Shown: piece after piece, positions 24,594-40,159 of the stretch
Layout: each line of letters opens with the position of its first letter
How positions within the stretch are numbered: position 1 is the stretch's first letter
Assembly (NCBI GenBank): GCA_900316355.1
Contig: ONCQ01000004.1
Span: 62,001 to 126,000 of the forward strand
Direction of reading: 5' to 3'
DNA length: 64,000 bases
DNA from: an uncultured Prevotellaceae bacterium
GTDB lineage: Bacteria > Bacteroidota > Bacteroidia > Bacteroidales > Bacteroidaceae
Position numbers and translations under genes: made by a program
Notes under the pieces: model-generated
The model's input: only the letters and a program-made list of their open reading frames with translations
Database searches by the model: none
What the model was told of the DNA's origin: nothing

Positions 24594-24647
24594 GATGTGA
24601 TAACTTACTGTTACCCCTCCCTCACGGGAGGGGCTTGGGGTGGGTCT
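24507..24647. repeat. REPIN-like inverted REP doublet E over a lipoprotein signal sequence
   Basis: REPs at 24507-24542 and 24613-24647 are inverted copies (hairpin cctccc-gtga-gggagg, tail agacccaccc). The left copy codes for the signal segment of the PD40 lipoprotein. The outer edge of the right copy coincides with the TAG stop of the upstream DUF6057-like gene. Confidence 0.88.
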
Positions 24648-26616
24648 AATTTGTCTTTTGATTCCTGACTAAGAAGTAGAAGTAGTAGAAGGTGTTGCCG
24701 AACTGGGGATAGAAGGCGACGGCCTTCTGCTCCTCGCTCATGGGACCACACTGCTCGTTGAAACGCATGAAACGCTCGTAGGTGTCGCGCACCTCGGGGT
24801 CGAAGGGCATGCGGCTGATATCGACTTTGTTCTCCAGATGACCGTAGAGGTAGGCGGCCTCTTGGTAGTGGCGCGGCATGTGGCGCTCGGGGTTCATGGT
24901 GGCGAACTTCATGAAGCGTGGCCAGAAGAGGTCGATGTCCTTCATGATGAGGGCGCAGATGAGCGTCATCTCCTGGAAGAGTGGGTCGTCGCCATTACCT
25001 TTGGCAAAGGTCTGCAGCAGGTACATCTCCACGAGGGTGTTGTCGCCGTCGAGGCGGTCGGGGTAGGTCATCATGTGGAGAATGGGTGCAAACTCCTTCA
25101 TACCCTGCGCATCGAGAAGGGCATGGCCGGCTTTTGCAGAGGCTTCCAGCTTGTCGAGGTCAAAGGCATCAGGCGTGGCCAGATACTGCTCATAACGTTC
25201 TGCCCATTGGCGATGGAAGGTCGTTCTCTTGAGCAGGTCGAGGTACTTGCGGGCTACGGTCCATTCGTGGTTGAGGATGCTCGTGCGAGCCATGAACTTC
25301 AGCGTTTCAGCCTTCCAACCGAACTCCACGCCGTCTTCCATGCACCAGCGATAGCAAAAGTTCTCCTTGCCGTAGTGGTAGTAGATGAGTTTGCCGCCGA
25401 CCTGTGTGATCCGCACCTTCCACGGGGCATTCTGCGGCGTGGCGCCTTCGGGGTAGGTGAACATCTCATCACCGGCACGACCGAGACGGAAGAGGGCGAG
25501 GTTCTTGTACAAAATCATCATGCGTGTGGGCTTCACGTCGCTGCTGCCGTCGCGGGAGATGGTGAGCACACGCTCCCAATCCAGTTCCTCCACGGCGCGG
25601 TTCATGGCCAGCTCCTTTTGGAAATTGGTATCGCGGTACCAGACTTGGCTGACGCCGACAATGCCCTGTGCAACAAGGAGAAGAGCGAGGACTGAACGGT
25701 GCCAGGGCTTCAGCTTCTTGGCGAAGGCAAAGCCTTCACTCGCACTCAGTGCAATGAGCACGATGAAGGCGGCAATGATGGCGTAGTAGGGGATGCGGTA
25801 CTGCTCGAAGCTCTCTGCGCTGTAGCGGAAGGAGGGTAGGGCTGCCACATAGAGGAAGGAGCGCTCCGTCATCTCAAAGACCAGTTGGTAGTAAATCTGC
25901 GGGACGGCGGCGATGAGGACGAGGGAAGGGAGAAAGTTTAAAGTTGAGAGTTTAAAGTTTAAAGAGGAATCCTTCACCCTTGGGAATAATCCTAAGAGCC
26001 CTGTTGCCCCTAAAGCCCAAGCACCGAAGAAGGGATAGCCGGCGATGCAGACGATGGCCATCCAGCAGAGGCGCGCCCAGCGGGCGGCTTTTTCTGGGAG
26101 ACGGTCATCGAGCAATCGTTGTACGGCGAGGCAGAGGGTGGCAAAGAGGACGCCTATGGTGGGCACAAAGAGATGACCCTGCAGCTTCTGGTAGTAAATC
26201 CAATAACCTGTTTGCACAAAGCAGGCCATGAGGGCGAGGGGCACAAGAACCGTCAGTGCCATCCACGGTCCTTTCAGACGATAGATCCATGCCAGCAGAA
26301 GACAGATGATGAGCCAGAGACCGCAGAGGATACCGACGCCGAGCCAGGGGTGGAAAAAATACTGCGTGAGATAGGTGGCACACCAAGAAGCTGCGCCACC
26401 CGGATATCGCATCATCGTCTTCCAATAGAGTCCGGTGGGAAGCCATAGGTTCAGTTCCTGGGCCCGCAGTAGCATTTCGCTCTCTGAAAGGACCAACTTG
26501 AAGCCTGCCACCAACAACAAACCGATGACGGGTAGCCACCATAAAGACCCACCCCCGACCCCTCCCGTGAGGGAGGGGAGAGGCTGGCGCGTTGCATTAT
26601 TTTTTCCTTTCTTCAT
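24646..26616 (-). CDS. Polytopic membrane protein, DUF6057-like
   Basis: A 656-residue membrane protein. At least eight hydrophobic helices fill residues 28-320 (for example LPVIGLLLVAGFKLVL, LWLIICLLLAWIY, YAIIAAFIVLIALSA). A soluble helical domain of about 330 residues follows, with TPR-like character. The pattern resembles the Bacteroidetes family DUF6057, of unknown function. Residues 12-25 (PLPSLTGGVGGGS) are REP-encoded, and KDSSLNFKLSTLNFLP in a loop at about 215-230 is encoded by an agtttaaag-type simple repeat (25934-25965). It is immediately upstream of the PD40/CXXCH lipoprotein on one transcript, suggesting a shared envelope function. Confidence 0.75.
   Translation of the reverse strand: MKKGKNNATRQPLPSLTGGVGGGSLWWLPVIGLLLVAGFKLVLSESEMLLRAQELNLWLPTGLYWKTMMRYPGGAASWCATYLTQYFFHPWLGVGILCGLWLIICLLLAWIYRLKGPWMALTVLVPLALMACFVQTGYWIYYQKLQGHLFVPTIGVLFATLCLAVQRLLDDRLPEKAARWARLCWMAIVCIAGYPFFGAWALGATGLLGLFPRVKDSSLNFKLSTLNFLPSLVLIAAVPQIYYQLVFEMTERSFLYVAALPSFRYSAESFEQYRIPYYAIIAAFIVLIALSASEGFAFAKKLKPWHRSVLALLLVAQGIVGVSQVWYRDTNFQKELAMNRAVEELDWERVLTISRDGSSDVKPTRMMILYKNLALFRLGRAGDEMFTYPEGATPQNAPWKVRITQVGGKLIYYHYGKENFCYRWCMEDGVEFGWKAETLKFMARTSILNHEWTVARKYLDLLKRTTFHRQWAERYEQYLATPDAFDLDKLEASAKAGHALLDAQGMKEFAPILHMMTYPDRLDGDNTLVEMYLLQTFAKGNGDDPLFQEMTLICALIMKDIDLFWPRFMKFATMNPERHMPRHYQEAAYLYGHLENKVDISRMPFDPEVRDTYERFMRFNEQCGPMSEEQKAVAFYPQFGNTFYYFYFLVRNQKTN
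25934..25965. repeat. agtttaaag-type simple repeat inside the DUF6057-like gene
   Basis: Units of agtttaaag and gagagttta on the plus strand, read in frame on the minus strand as LNFKLSTLNF in an extramembrane loop. A similar repeat lies between lpxC-fabZ and lpxA (52313-52345). Confidence 0.65.
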
Positions 26617-26682
26617 CAGAAATTATCTCTTTATCTTCTTTATCCTCCTCTCCCTGCCCTCACGGGAAGGGAGAGAGGGTCT
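26545..26682. repeat. REPIN-like inverted REP doublet F over the DUF6057-like start
   Basis: REPs at 26545-26582 and 26646-26682 face each other, with agacccaccc and gagagggtct as outward tails. The left copy encodes the N-terminal PLPSLTGGVGGGS of the DUF6057-like protein; the right copy ends exactly at the TAA stop of the beta-galactosidase gene (26683). The bases just inside the left hairpin (ctggcgcg) are the same as in doublet E. Confidence 0.85.
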
Positions 26683-32387
<5,705 letters not shown>

Positions 32388-32396
32388 GATGTCATG

Positions 32397-35300
32397 TTAG
32401 AGGTTAATGGATACGCCTACGTTGACGCTACGTCCGGAGGGGAGCAGACCCGTGTCGATGCCCTGATAGAGGGCGTGGTTGCGGGCGCTCATCTCGGGAT
32501 CGGTGCCCAAGTAGCGGGTGAGGGTGAAGAGGTTGTTGCCTTCAGCCCATACGCGCAGACCTTGGATGTATTCGTTGCGTACTGGGATGACGTAGGTGAC
32601 GCGTACGTTCTTCAGCTTCAGGTAGCTGCCATCTTCAATCCAGCGGTCGGACATGCGCTCGTTGTTGCGCCAGTCGTCAGCATCGGGGTAACATGCCTTG
32701 GGGATGTCTGTCTGCTGGCCTTCGTGAGTCCAGCGCTTCTGCATGGCCGTTGTCTGGTTGTAGGTGGTGTTGCCGCCTTCGAGAATGCTGCGCTGGTAGT
32801 TGTAGATGTCGTTGCCCAAGGAGTACTTGAAGTTGACATCCAGTCGCAGGTTCTTCCACGAGAGGGCTGTGAAGATGTTACCGAAGAGGTCGGGGTTGGG
32901 ATTGCCGATGACCACGCGATCGTTGTCGTCGATGACACCGTCGTTGTTCTGGTCCACGAAGCGTACATCACCCGCCTGGAAGACATCATACGGACGGCTC
33001 TCAACACCGGTGGGGTATTGCAGGTAGCCGTTCTTGCCGGCGGCGCGGGCTTCGGCATCGCTGGCGAGGACACCATTCGTCTCCCATCCGAAGAAACTGC
33101 CTGCGGCATAGCCCTCGGCGGTGAGGATGTTGTTGGTGCCATAGATGCTGTTGGTGACACCGTTCACGGGCTGACCGCCAACGGTAAGGCCGTTGTTATA
33201 GGTCGGCAACTTGGTAATCTCATTGGTGTAGTGACCTACGCTCAGGCCCAATTCCCACTTCCAGTCCTTCTGGTTCAGCAGGGCTGCTGTGGCGTGCACC
33301 TCAAAGCCGCGGTTCTTGAGCTGACCGTCATTGGTCCAGTACTTTCCGAGACCGGAGATATAGTCGATTTCGCCCAGAGTGAGCAGGTTGTCGGTGGTGT
33401 TCATGAAGAAGTCCACGCCTGCGTTCAAGCGGTTCTTGATGAAGGAGCCTTCCAATGCCACGTTGAAGCGTGTGGTAGTTTCCCATTGGATGCTGCTGTT
33501 CTCGATATTCTTCAGCACCAGACCCACGGTATTGCCCGTTACGCGCTGGCTCTCCCAGTAGGTGCGGGCAGCATAGTAGTCGATGCCGTCGTTACCGCTC
33601 TGGTCGAAGCCGGCCGTCAGCTTCAGGTAGTTGATGCCCTTGCCAGGCTTGAACCATTTCTCATTGGAGATAACCCATCCCAACTGAATGCTGGGGAAGA
33701 AGCCCCAACTCACGCCGGCGATTTTCAGACCGCCTTTGGTGTTCTTTCCAAAGCGGCTGCTGGCCTGTGTGGAGAGGGTGAACTCCGCGAAGTACTTGTT
33801 CTGGAAGTTGTAGGCTGCATTGAGATAGTAGGCCATGTCAATCCAGTTGTCCTTCGTACCGCCGTAGTTGACGTAGGCCATGTTCTTGGAGATGTTGGGC
33901 AACTTGTCGTTCTCGTTGTTGTAACCGCGGATGAAGGAGTAGCTGTAGTTGTAGTTGTTGTAGCGCCAGCCTCCGAAGACGCTGATGTCATGTGCACCAT
34001 AGGTGTTGGCCCACTCAATACGCAGGTCGTTGTTGATGGTCGTTTCCTTGGTGAACTGTGACTTCAGCACAGAGGAGATGGTGCCCAGGTCCTTCAACTG
34101 GTACAGCGTGGTACCGTTGATGGGCAGGAAGTATTTCTCGTTGTTGCGGTTCAGCGTGTAGCAGAAGCGGTCGCTGATGGCAAACTGCTTCGTGATCTGG
34201 TACTTCGGGGCGAAGTTGATGCTGATTTGTGTCATCTCAGCGTAGTTCTTATTTTTGCCCTTGCCGTTCTCCAGGATCCAATAGGGGTTGCGGAGGCTCT
34301 CGTTGATGTCGGGATCCAGCTGATTAGCAAACTGGAAGGGGTTCTGGACCCACTGACCCAGAAGGGCTGTGGAGGCATACTTACCGGCATAGGAGTCAGA
34401 GAGCTCCAGCTTGCCTGTGGCCTCGCTGTGGTAGTAGGCGTAGGGCGACAGGAACGGTGCCTGCAGGAGACCCAGCACATTGGTGGAGCCGATGTTCTGC
34501 ATGTCGTAGTTTTCGCTCCAGCCGCTGTCCATCACATTGTAGGAGGTCTGGTTGTAGGCGATGTCCAGCGCAGCACGGAGCTTCGAGAATATCTGGATGT
34601 CGGTGTTGAAGCGCAGGTTCAGACGGCTGAAGTCATTGCCCTTGAGGGTGGAGGTGCCGTTGGCGTAGCCCAGTGACAGCGCATACATACCGATTTCATC
34701 ACCGCCTTCCACACTCACCTTATAGTTCTGTGTGAAGGTGTTGCGGTAGAGATTATCCTGCCAGTTGGTGTTGTTGTGGAAGATGCTGTAATAGTAGTTG
34801 CTGCTTTCCGGTGCATCGTTTAGGAAGGTGTATTTGTTGAGGCTGCTGGTGGAGGACTCGCGCACCTCCTTCACCGTACCTGCCAGCTCACTGACGTAGT
34901 TGCGGTAGGCATTGCCGTCCATCATCTTGATCTTGCTGGGGATGAACTCGGTACCGCCATAGACGCGAACATTGATCTTGGTGGCCATGCTGTGGCCGCG
35001 CTTGGTGTTGATGATGACCACGCCATTGGCACCTTTGGCGCCATACAGGGCGGTACCGTTCTTGAGCACCTTGATGCTCTCCACGTTGTCAGGATCCAAG
35101 CCTGCGAGGAGGTTGTTGTAGTAGCCCTCGTGGAGGCTGGGACGGTCCTCTTCGAGATCGACCATGTTACCGTCGATGATGAACAGGGGCTGTGCGTTGG
35201 CGTTCAGCGAGTTCACACCGCGGATGGTGAAGTAGGCACCCTGAGCGGGTAGGCCGCTGCGGTTCACGGAGTGGATGTCGGCCGCCAACAGGTTCTGCAT

Positions 35301-35834
35301 GTCGGTCTCGATGCTCAGGGAGCTGGTCTCATTCAGCTTGACTTCCTTTTCTGCCAGAATGGTAGTGCCATCTGTGTAGTAGCTCTTGAACTTGCTACTC
35401 AGTAGGCGGGCATCCTGATTTGTCTCGCCCTTGATGGCGACTTGCAGGAGGTTATACTCGGGCGCTTCCACGATGAGGGCATGGCAGAACACCGGCACTT
35501 GCAGCTGGTAGGTACCGTCCTCTTCGGTCAGCGTGGAATACTTGGGAAGTTGCAAAGCCTGCACGCGCACGCCACTCATCGGTTCGCCTGTGGCATCATC
35601 TACGATGCGTCCGGCCACCGCTTTCATGGGATACTGCTTGTCAGCCTTCTTGTGCAGGCGGAGTTTCGCTAGGGCGATACTGTCTTTTTCAGCGGTATCA
35701 TCCACGCGTTCTTCCTGGAACATATCCTGGGCCATGAGGGGGGCGACGCTGCCGCTGGCAATGAAGAGCAGGCAAAGCCCCAGGCGGATGGCCATATCTT
35801 TGAATGGATTGAAATAGGATCTCATACGTATCAT
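32397..35834 (-). CDS. SusC/RagA-family TonB-dependent outer-membrane transporter
   Basis: A 1145-residue outer-membrane receptor. Signal peptide to about residue 36, then a carboxypeptidase-D-like regulatory domain (GRIVDDATGEPMSGVRVQAL), the plug with YFTIRGVNSLN and VESIKVLKNGTALYGAKGANGV, and a 22-strand barrel ending in an aromatic-poor NVGVSINL. Partner of the SusD-like protein that starts 9 bp downstream. Upstream lies a FAS1 lipoprotein gene (23 bp gap), so all belong to one transcript. The substrate cannot be inferred because no degradative enzyme is in the operon. Confidence 0.94.
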   Translation of the reverse strand: MIRMRSYFNPFKDMAIRLGLCLLFIASGSVAPLMAQDMFQEERVDDTAEKDSIALAKLRLHKKADKQYPMKAVAGRIVDDATGEPMSGVRVQALQLPKYSTLTEEDGTYQLQVPVFCHALIVEAPEYNLLQVAIKGETNQDARLLSSKFKSYYTDGTTILAEKEVKLNETSSLSIETDMQNLLAADIHSVNRSGLPAQGAYFTIRGVNSLNANAQPLFIIDGNMVDLEEDRPSLHEGYYNNLLAGLDPDNVESIKVLKNGTALYGAKGANGVVIINTKRGHSMATKINVRVYGGTEFIPSKIKMMDGNAYRNYVSELAGTVKEVRESSTSSLNKYTFLNDAPESSNYYYSIFHNNTNWQDNLYRNTFTQNYKVSVEGGDEIGMYALSLGYANGTSTLKGNDFSRLNLRFNTDIQIFSKLRAALDIAYNQTSYNVMDSGWSENYDMQNIGSTNVLGLLQAPFLSPYAYYHSEATGKLELSDSYAGKYASTALLGQWVQNPFQFANQLDPDINESLRNPYWILENGKGKNKNYAEMTQISINFAPKYQITKQFAISDRFCYTLNRNNEKYFLPINGTTLYQLKDLGTISSVLKSQFTKETTINNDLRIEWANTYGAHDISVFGGWRYNNYNYSYSFIRGYNNENDKLPNISKNMAYVNYGGTKDNWIDMAYYLNAAYNFQNKYFAEFTLSTQASSRFGKNTKGGLKIAGVSWGFFPSIQLGWVISNEKWFKPGKGINYLKLTAGFDQSGNDGIDYYAARTYWESQRVTGNTVGLVLKNIENSSIQWETTTRFNVALEGSFIKNRLNAGVDFFMNTTDNLLTLGEIDYISGLGKYWTNDGQLKNRGFEVHATAALLNQKDWKWELGLSVGHYTNEITKLPTYNNGLTVGGQPVNGVTNSIYGTNNILTAEGYAAGSFFGWETNGVLASDAEARAAGKNGYLQYPTGVESRPYDVFQAGDVRFVDQNNDGVIDDNDRVVIGNPNPDLFGNIFTALSWKNLRLDVNFKYSLGNDIYNYQRSILEGGNTTYNQTTAMQKRWTHEGQQTDIPKACYPDADDWRNNERMSDRWIEDGSYLKLKNVRVTYVIPVRNEYIQGLRVWAEGNNLFTLTRYLGTDPEMSARNHALYQGIDTGLLPSGRSVNVGVSINL

Positions 35835-35857
35835 ATCAGAAGGTTTAAGAATTCACG

Positions 35858-37807
35858 TTATTCTTCATTGCTCTTTGGGCGCAGGATGATGCGATCCAAG
35901 TTAAAGCGGGATTGATAACCTTGCTTGGTCAGCGTTGATGTGATGCGCTGAGAAGCAATCTTGATGGTCGGGTAGGCCTTGGGTAGGTTGCGATAGGAAT
36001 TCGGGAAGGTGATGATGTCGTCTAACCAGAGGGTGTCCACCTTCGCGCCTTGATAATCGATGTAGGCTGTCGTCTTCAGGGTCTCCGGGTCAGTCCACTT
36101 GAGGTTCGCAGTTGTCTTTTCCTTCTTGTCCTCTTCCAGATAGGTGATGGTGACCGTCAGCCTGTTCTTCTTGACGGCCTCAGGATCCAGCTCCGGATCG
36201 ATGTTATTGCGATAGAAGTCAGGAACCAGTACGATGCCGACTTGATAGGGCAGGTTGCTAAGAACTTGAGCATCTTCATCGTTGCTTCTCAGTTTGAAAC
36301 TTACCTGAGGTTCACCGTTGTTGCGATAGAAGGACATGAACGTACCGTTTTTGCTTACAGTGCCATACTTCTGAGCAAACTTACCACTATTGTCTATGCT
36401 CATGTAATCATAGTGAGCCATGTAGGTGTAGTGTTCCGTGTCTTTGATTTCGGAATCCGTTAGGTTGTAGCGGACATTTTGGAAGATGGCGTACGGAGCC
36501 ACTTTGACCTCCACGTTGAGCGCATTGTAGGTCTTACGATAGTTCCAGTGGTCCACCGAATATACCAGACCGTTGCTGACATAGACTGGGGCTTTGTCCT
36601 CGAAGAGCAGTTTACGGACATCCTCAGTTCCTTCCTTGTCAATCAGGAAGGTATCCACGCGGGTGTTGAAGAGCTTGCTAATCTTGTACTTCAGGAAGGA
36701 TTCAACTGTCCAGAAGTCCGGCTGCTCAGGTGTGCGACGCTGCATGCGGATGTTGAATGCCAGCGGCGATACGATGTCCATGGCGATGGCATCTTCCTGC
36801 AGGTCGTTCGTGACCTCCAATAACATATTCGCCTTGGCGGTGCTATTGTCCTTCGGCAGGTCATCTAACTTGGACATATCGAAGTAGTTGTCTGCATAGT
36901 TGTACCAGGGTCTCATCTGCTCTGCTGCTTCCTCCCATGCGGCATCCGTTGGGAGTACCATCGCCCAGGTACTGTCTTCCTGCTCGATATTGGCGTTGAG
37001 GCCCTTGTGCGGCATCGCCCATTCGATGGCGTTGGGCTGGTAGGAATAGTAGTAGAGCGAATTGAAGCGGGTATAGACGCTATCTACATAGATGGGCTCG
37101 CCCGTTTCGGGATCCGTTCCTGCCACGGCACTGAGATTCGAGTTGAAATAGAGCGTGTCGTGACGGTTAATCCAATCGTTCAGATGGGTGTAGCCCTTGT
37201 TGGCACGGATATACTCGTAAATGTTATAGGCAAAGGGAATCTGGGCGCTGACGATATGCATGACACCGTTCGTGGCGCTGAGGTTGCTCTTTGTCAGGGG
37301 GATGTCCTTGATGGTCTTGGCCTCGCGGTCAAAGGTGCCCTTCTTGTTGTTAAGGAATATGAGGCGCTCAGCCTTGCCCTGCGGGTTCATGCCGGAGGCC
37401 ACATAGCGGTTGCGGGCCAGATGGTTGCCAATCAGGCGGAGGAAAGCATCATAGGGGCTGACTAACAGGAGCTCTTCATACTCCTCCACATCCGCTTTCG
37501 TGAACGCGGTGTTGTCGGGGGCGAACAAGGTCAGCACCTGATTGCCATTGAGGATATCCTTGAAGGTGTAGCCTTCAATCTTATGCTTCTCATCTTTGAA
37601 GGCGGGTGTCTTCTCCACGATGCTGGCAAAGTTGGACAACTCGGGGTTGCTGGACAGCAGCGACCACAGCGACTCTGTGGCGATGCCGTCAGCACCATCC
37701 CCTTCGGGAATATCGAAATGGTCATCAGCGCAGGAGATGAAGGCGGCCGACATGACGAGCCCCCATACTCCCAAGAGAATGACTTTGGTTAAATTCGTTC
37801 GTATCAT
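35858..37807 (-). CDS. FAS1 (fasciclin) domain lipoprotein
   Basis: A 649-residue lipoprotein: lipobox FISC with Cys 26, then a FAS1 domain whose H1 motif reads VLTLFAPDNTAF (about 91-102) and whose H2-like end reads TNGVMHIVSAQIPF. A second, more divergent FAS1-like region lies at about 225-390 (WAMVLPTDAAWEEAAEQM), and the remaining 250 residues are beta-rich. FAS1 domains in other organisms mediate adhesion or bind polysaccharide and protein ligands. In this operon it is expected to sit on the outer surface next to the SusCD complex; that placement is inference. Confidence 0.85.
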   Translation of the reverse strand: MIRTNLTKVILLGVWGLVMSAAFISCADDHFDIPEGDGADGIATESLWSLLSSNPELSNFASIVEKTPAFKDEKHKIEGYTFKDILNGNQVLTLFAPDNTAFTKADVEEYEELLLVSPYDAFLRLIGNHLARNRYVASGMNPQGKAERLIFLNNKKGTFDREAKTIKDIPLTKSNLSATNGVMHIVSAQIPFAYNIYEYIRANKGYTHLNDWINRHDTLYFNSNLSAVAGTDPETGEPIYVDSVYTRFNSLYYYSYQPNAIEWAMPHKGLNANIEQEDSTWAMVLPTDAAWEEAAEQMRPWYNYADNYFDMSKLDDLPKDNSTAKANMLLEVTNDLQEDAIAMDIVSPLAFNIRMQRRTPEQPDFWTVESFLKYKISKLFNTRVDTFLIDKEGTEDVRKLLFEDKAPVYVSNGLVYSVDHWNYRKTYNALNVEVKVAPYAIFQNVRYNLTDSEIKDTEHYTYMAHYDYMSIDNSGKFAQKYGTVSKNGTFMSFYRNNGEPQVSFKLRSNDEDAQVLSNLPYQVGIVLVPDFYRNNIDPELDPEAVKKNRLTVTITYLEEDKKEKTTANLKWTDPETLKTTAYIDYQGAKVDTLWLDDIITFPNSYRNLPKAYPTIKIASQRITSTLTKQGYQSRFNLDRIILRPKSNEE

Positions 37808-37826
37808 ATTTTCGATGTTTTTTAGG

Positions 37827-40133
37827 TTACCAAATGTCTTCGGGCTCTACGGGATTGTCATAGACATTCTTTTCGACAAACTCAAAGTAGTCCATGAAGA
37901 ACTGCAGTTCTTCGTCGTCGAGCACGCTCTTAAATCGGATGTAGTAGGTCTTGTCGGGATCCATGTCCTCGCTCACCATGATGCGTCGTGTGACGTTCTC
38001 GTTCTCGATGCCCAGATTGGCCGTCGTCGATTGTCCGCAATGGTAGTACTTCGGACCTTTCATGAAGCCGCGGGCGCGCAGGGCCTTGTTGATCTCATCC
38101 TGCTCCTCCATGCTGAGTGAAGACTCATTCTTGTAGTCGGCGTCCGAGGTGTAGCCGAACGTGGAGGTCTGGTTGCCGTTCTTGAAGCGGTGACGTACGA
38201 AGCCGATGCGGAGGTCCATGGGGATGTCCTTGGCAGGCAAGTAGTTCGGGTTGTCACCGAAATATACCTGGCACATGCTTCGCTTGGACGAGCCGGAGCT
38301 CACGCCGAAGCGTACCTCATAGTGTCCGCGCTTGGGCACGGGCGGCAACTTCATGGTGAATTCGTACTTACCGATGATATTAAACTCGTCGCCCTGATAG
38401 TTGTGCCAGCCGCGGTTGTAACCGGAGAGATAGTAGAAACCGGTGCCTTCGCGCATGCTCACGTCGGCCAGGTAGGGGTATTCTACGGGGAAGCCGACAG
38501 TGCCGCCCGTCGTATGGCCGGCGGGGGAGAAGGAATATTTACCCATTGGTCGGCGTAGCTCGTTGTTGATCATCTCCGGGAACATGGCTGCCATGTTGAT
38601 GCGGATGCGTTCGCCTGCGAGGCGGTTTTGGACATTCTCGGTATATACCAGCATCCGTTCGATGGGATAGATGCAGCTGTTCAACAGCTTCTTATGCTTG
38701 GCGGCGTCCTCCGCCTGGAAGCGTACCTTCACACCGCGGTTCTCGTCGGGGTAGAAGACGGCAGCGGAACCGGGATCCTTGAACATACCACTCTCATGGT
38801 AGCTGTTGTTGTCCTTACTGCTTTCATCGCTGAACATACCGCGTCCGTTCTTTAGAATGGGGAAACGGTTGAGGTAGATGCCGGCGTTGCCGTCGGTGCG
38901 TTCGGCGTCCTCATCGGCACTCTCCTTGCTCTGGTAGATTTTCAGCAGGCGGCGCTTGCCCATCGTGGTGTAGTACTCATACACGGGCACGGTGAAATGT
39001 CCCTCTGTGGTGCTGTAGCAATAGCCGTTCTCGTTGTAGTGGATAACCAGCTTGTCCGGCGTCAGCTTATAGGGCAGAACGTGGTAGGTGACGAACTGGT
39101 TCAGGATATTCTCCTCGTTCTTGAAATCGTTGTCCTGACGGGCATGGGGATAGACTCCTTTCTGAATCAGGTAGTTCTTGATGTCTATAGCCTCAATCTG
39201 GTTGTAGCTCTTGTGGATGCCTTCCTTTGCCAATTCCTTCTCCCAAAAGTCATCCGTCTCGGAGAAGATGGTGAAGCCGTATTTGCGGTGGTCAGGGATG
39301 GGGCCTGTGCCTTCCGGGGCTGAGTGTAGCGGCAGGTCTTTCACGCTTCTGTTCTTGTAGAGCTTCTCCCACACATCGTCCTGTGTCTTGCTGAGGGTGT
39401 CCTCCAGACCACAGGCTAGGATAAGCTTGGCCATGACCACGAAGCCTTTCTCATTTTCAGCCACAAGTTGGCGGAACATATCGGCCATCGTGTCGTTGCT
39501 GGGCGCGATGACGGCGTGGACTTCGTGTACGCGGCCGTTGAGCGTTTTCACATCGCGGTTCCTCAAGTCAATCAGCGCATGGCCGTTGATGAAGACGGAG
39601 TCCGTCTGGTCCACATGTGTCTTGTAGAGTTTGCGGTCGTTGAGGTTGGGGAGGGTGAACTCATCCTCGTCATTCTGAGAGAGGATGTCGCCCATCTCCA
39701 GCACCTTGTCGATGTTGCTGCCGTCGAGCACGCTGTTATAGACGATGACCTTGCGCACGGAGTCCAGTGTGGCCTCGGAGCGGAAACCGTTCCATGAGGG
39801 TTCGCTGATGATTCCTTTTTTATACAGGGAGTCCAGATAGTCGTGGATGGCCTCGTTGTTGGGTGCGAAGCAGGTGTAGGCGCCGCGTGTTGCCAGCAGC
39901 TGTGCCACCGTAGAATTTGACTGCTCACTGATGGGCACCTGATGGAGCAGGCTGGCATATTCGGTGTATCTGTAAGCCGAATCGCTATGCTCCAGAAAGC
40001 TCATAATGGTATAGTCCGATGCTGTGAATCGGTCCTCGGTGTTAATTTCCTCAGTACATGATGCCATGAACCCTATGAGAAGAGCCGCAAGGATGCCCCA
40101 TGTGCTTCGGCGTATGCTTGTCATATCTTTCAT
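37827..40133 (-). CDS. FAS1 lipoprotein with C-terminal beta domain
   Basis: A 768-residue lipoprotein (lipobox GFMASC). The first FAS1 domain has YTCFAPNNEAIHDYL at about 83-97 and ends with GRVHEVHAVIAPSND. A second FAS1-like region follows at about 280-400 (KYGFTIFSETDDFWEKEL, FVTYHVLPYKL). The C-terminal 300 residues contain a beta-sandwich-like domain (GHYEVRFGVSSGSSKRSMCQ) that may bind ligand. It sits between the first SusD and the second FAS1 gene with gaps of 26 and 19 bp. The start could also be the ATG three codons downstream. Function is inferred only from domain type and context. Confidence 0.83.
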   Translation of the reverse strand: MKDMTSIRRSTWGILAALLIGFMASCTEEINTEDRFTASDYTIMSFLEHSDSAYRYTEYASLLHQVPISEQSNSTVAQLLATRGAYTCFAPNNEAIHDYLDSLYKKGIISEPSWNGFRSEATLDSVRKVIVYNSVLDGSNIDKVLEMGDILSQNDEDEFTLPNLNDRKLYKTHVDQTDSVFINGHALIDLRNRDVKTLNGRVHEVHAVIAPSNDTMADMFRQLVAENEKGFVVMAKLILACGLEDTLSKTQDDVWEKLYKNRSVKDLPLHSAPEGTGPIPDHRKYGFTIFSETDDFWEKELAKEGIHKSYNQIEAIDIKNYLIQKGVYPHARQDNDFKNEENILNQFVTYHVLPYKLTPDKLVIHYNENGYCYSTTEGHFTVPVYEYYTTMGKRRLLKIYQSKESADEDAERTDGNAGIYLNRFPILKNGRGMFSDESSKDNNSYHESGMFKDPGSAAVFYPDENRGVKVRFQAEDAAKHKKLLNSCIYPIERMLVYTENVQNRLAGERIRINMAAMFPEMINNELRRPMGKYSFSPAGHTTGGTVGFPVEYPYLADVSMREGTGFYYLSGYNRGWHNYQGDEFNIIGKYEFTMKLPPVPKRGHYEVRFGVSSGSSKRSMCQVYFGDNPNYLPAKDIPMDLRIGFVRHRFKNGNQTSTFGYTSDADYKNESSLSMEEQDEINKALRARGFMKGPKYYHCGQSTTANLGIENENVTRRIMVSEDMDPDKTYYIRFKSVLDDEELQFFMDYFEFVEKNVYDNPVEPEDIW

Positions 40134-40159
40134 AATCGTATGTATTTCAGTTTGACAGC

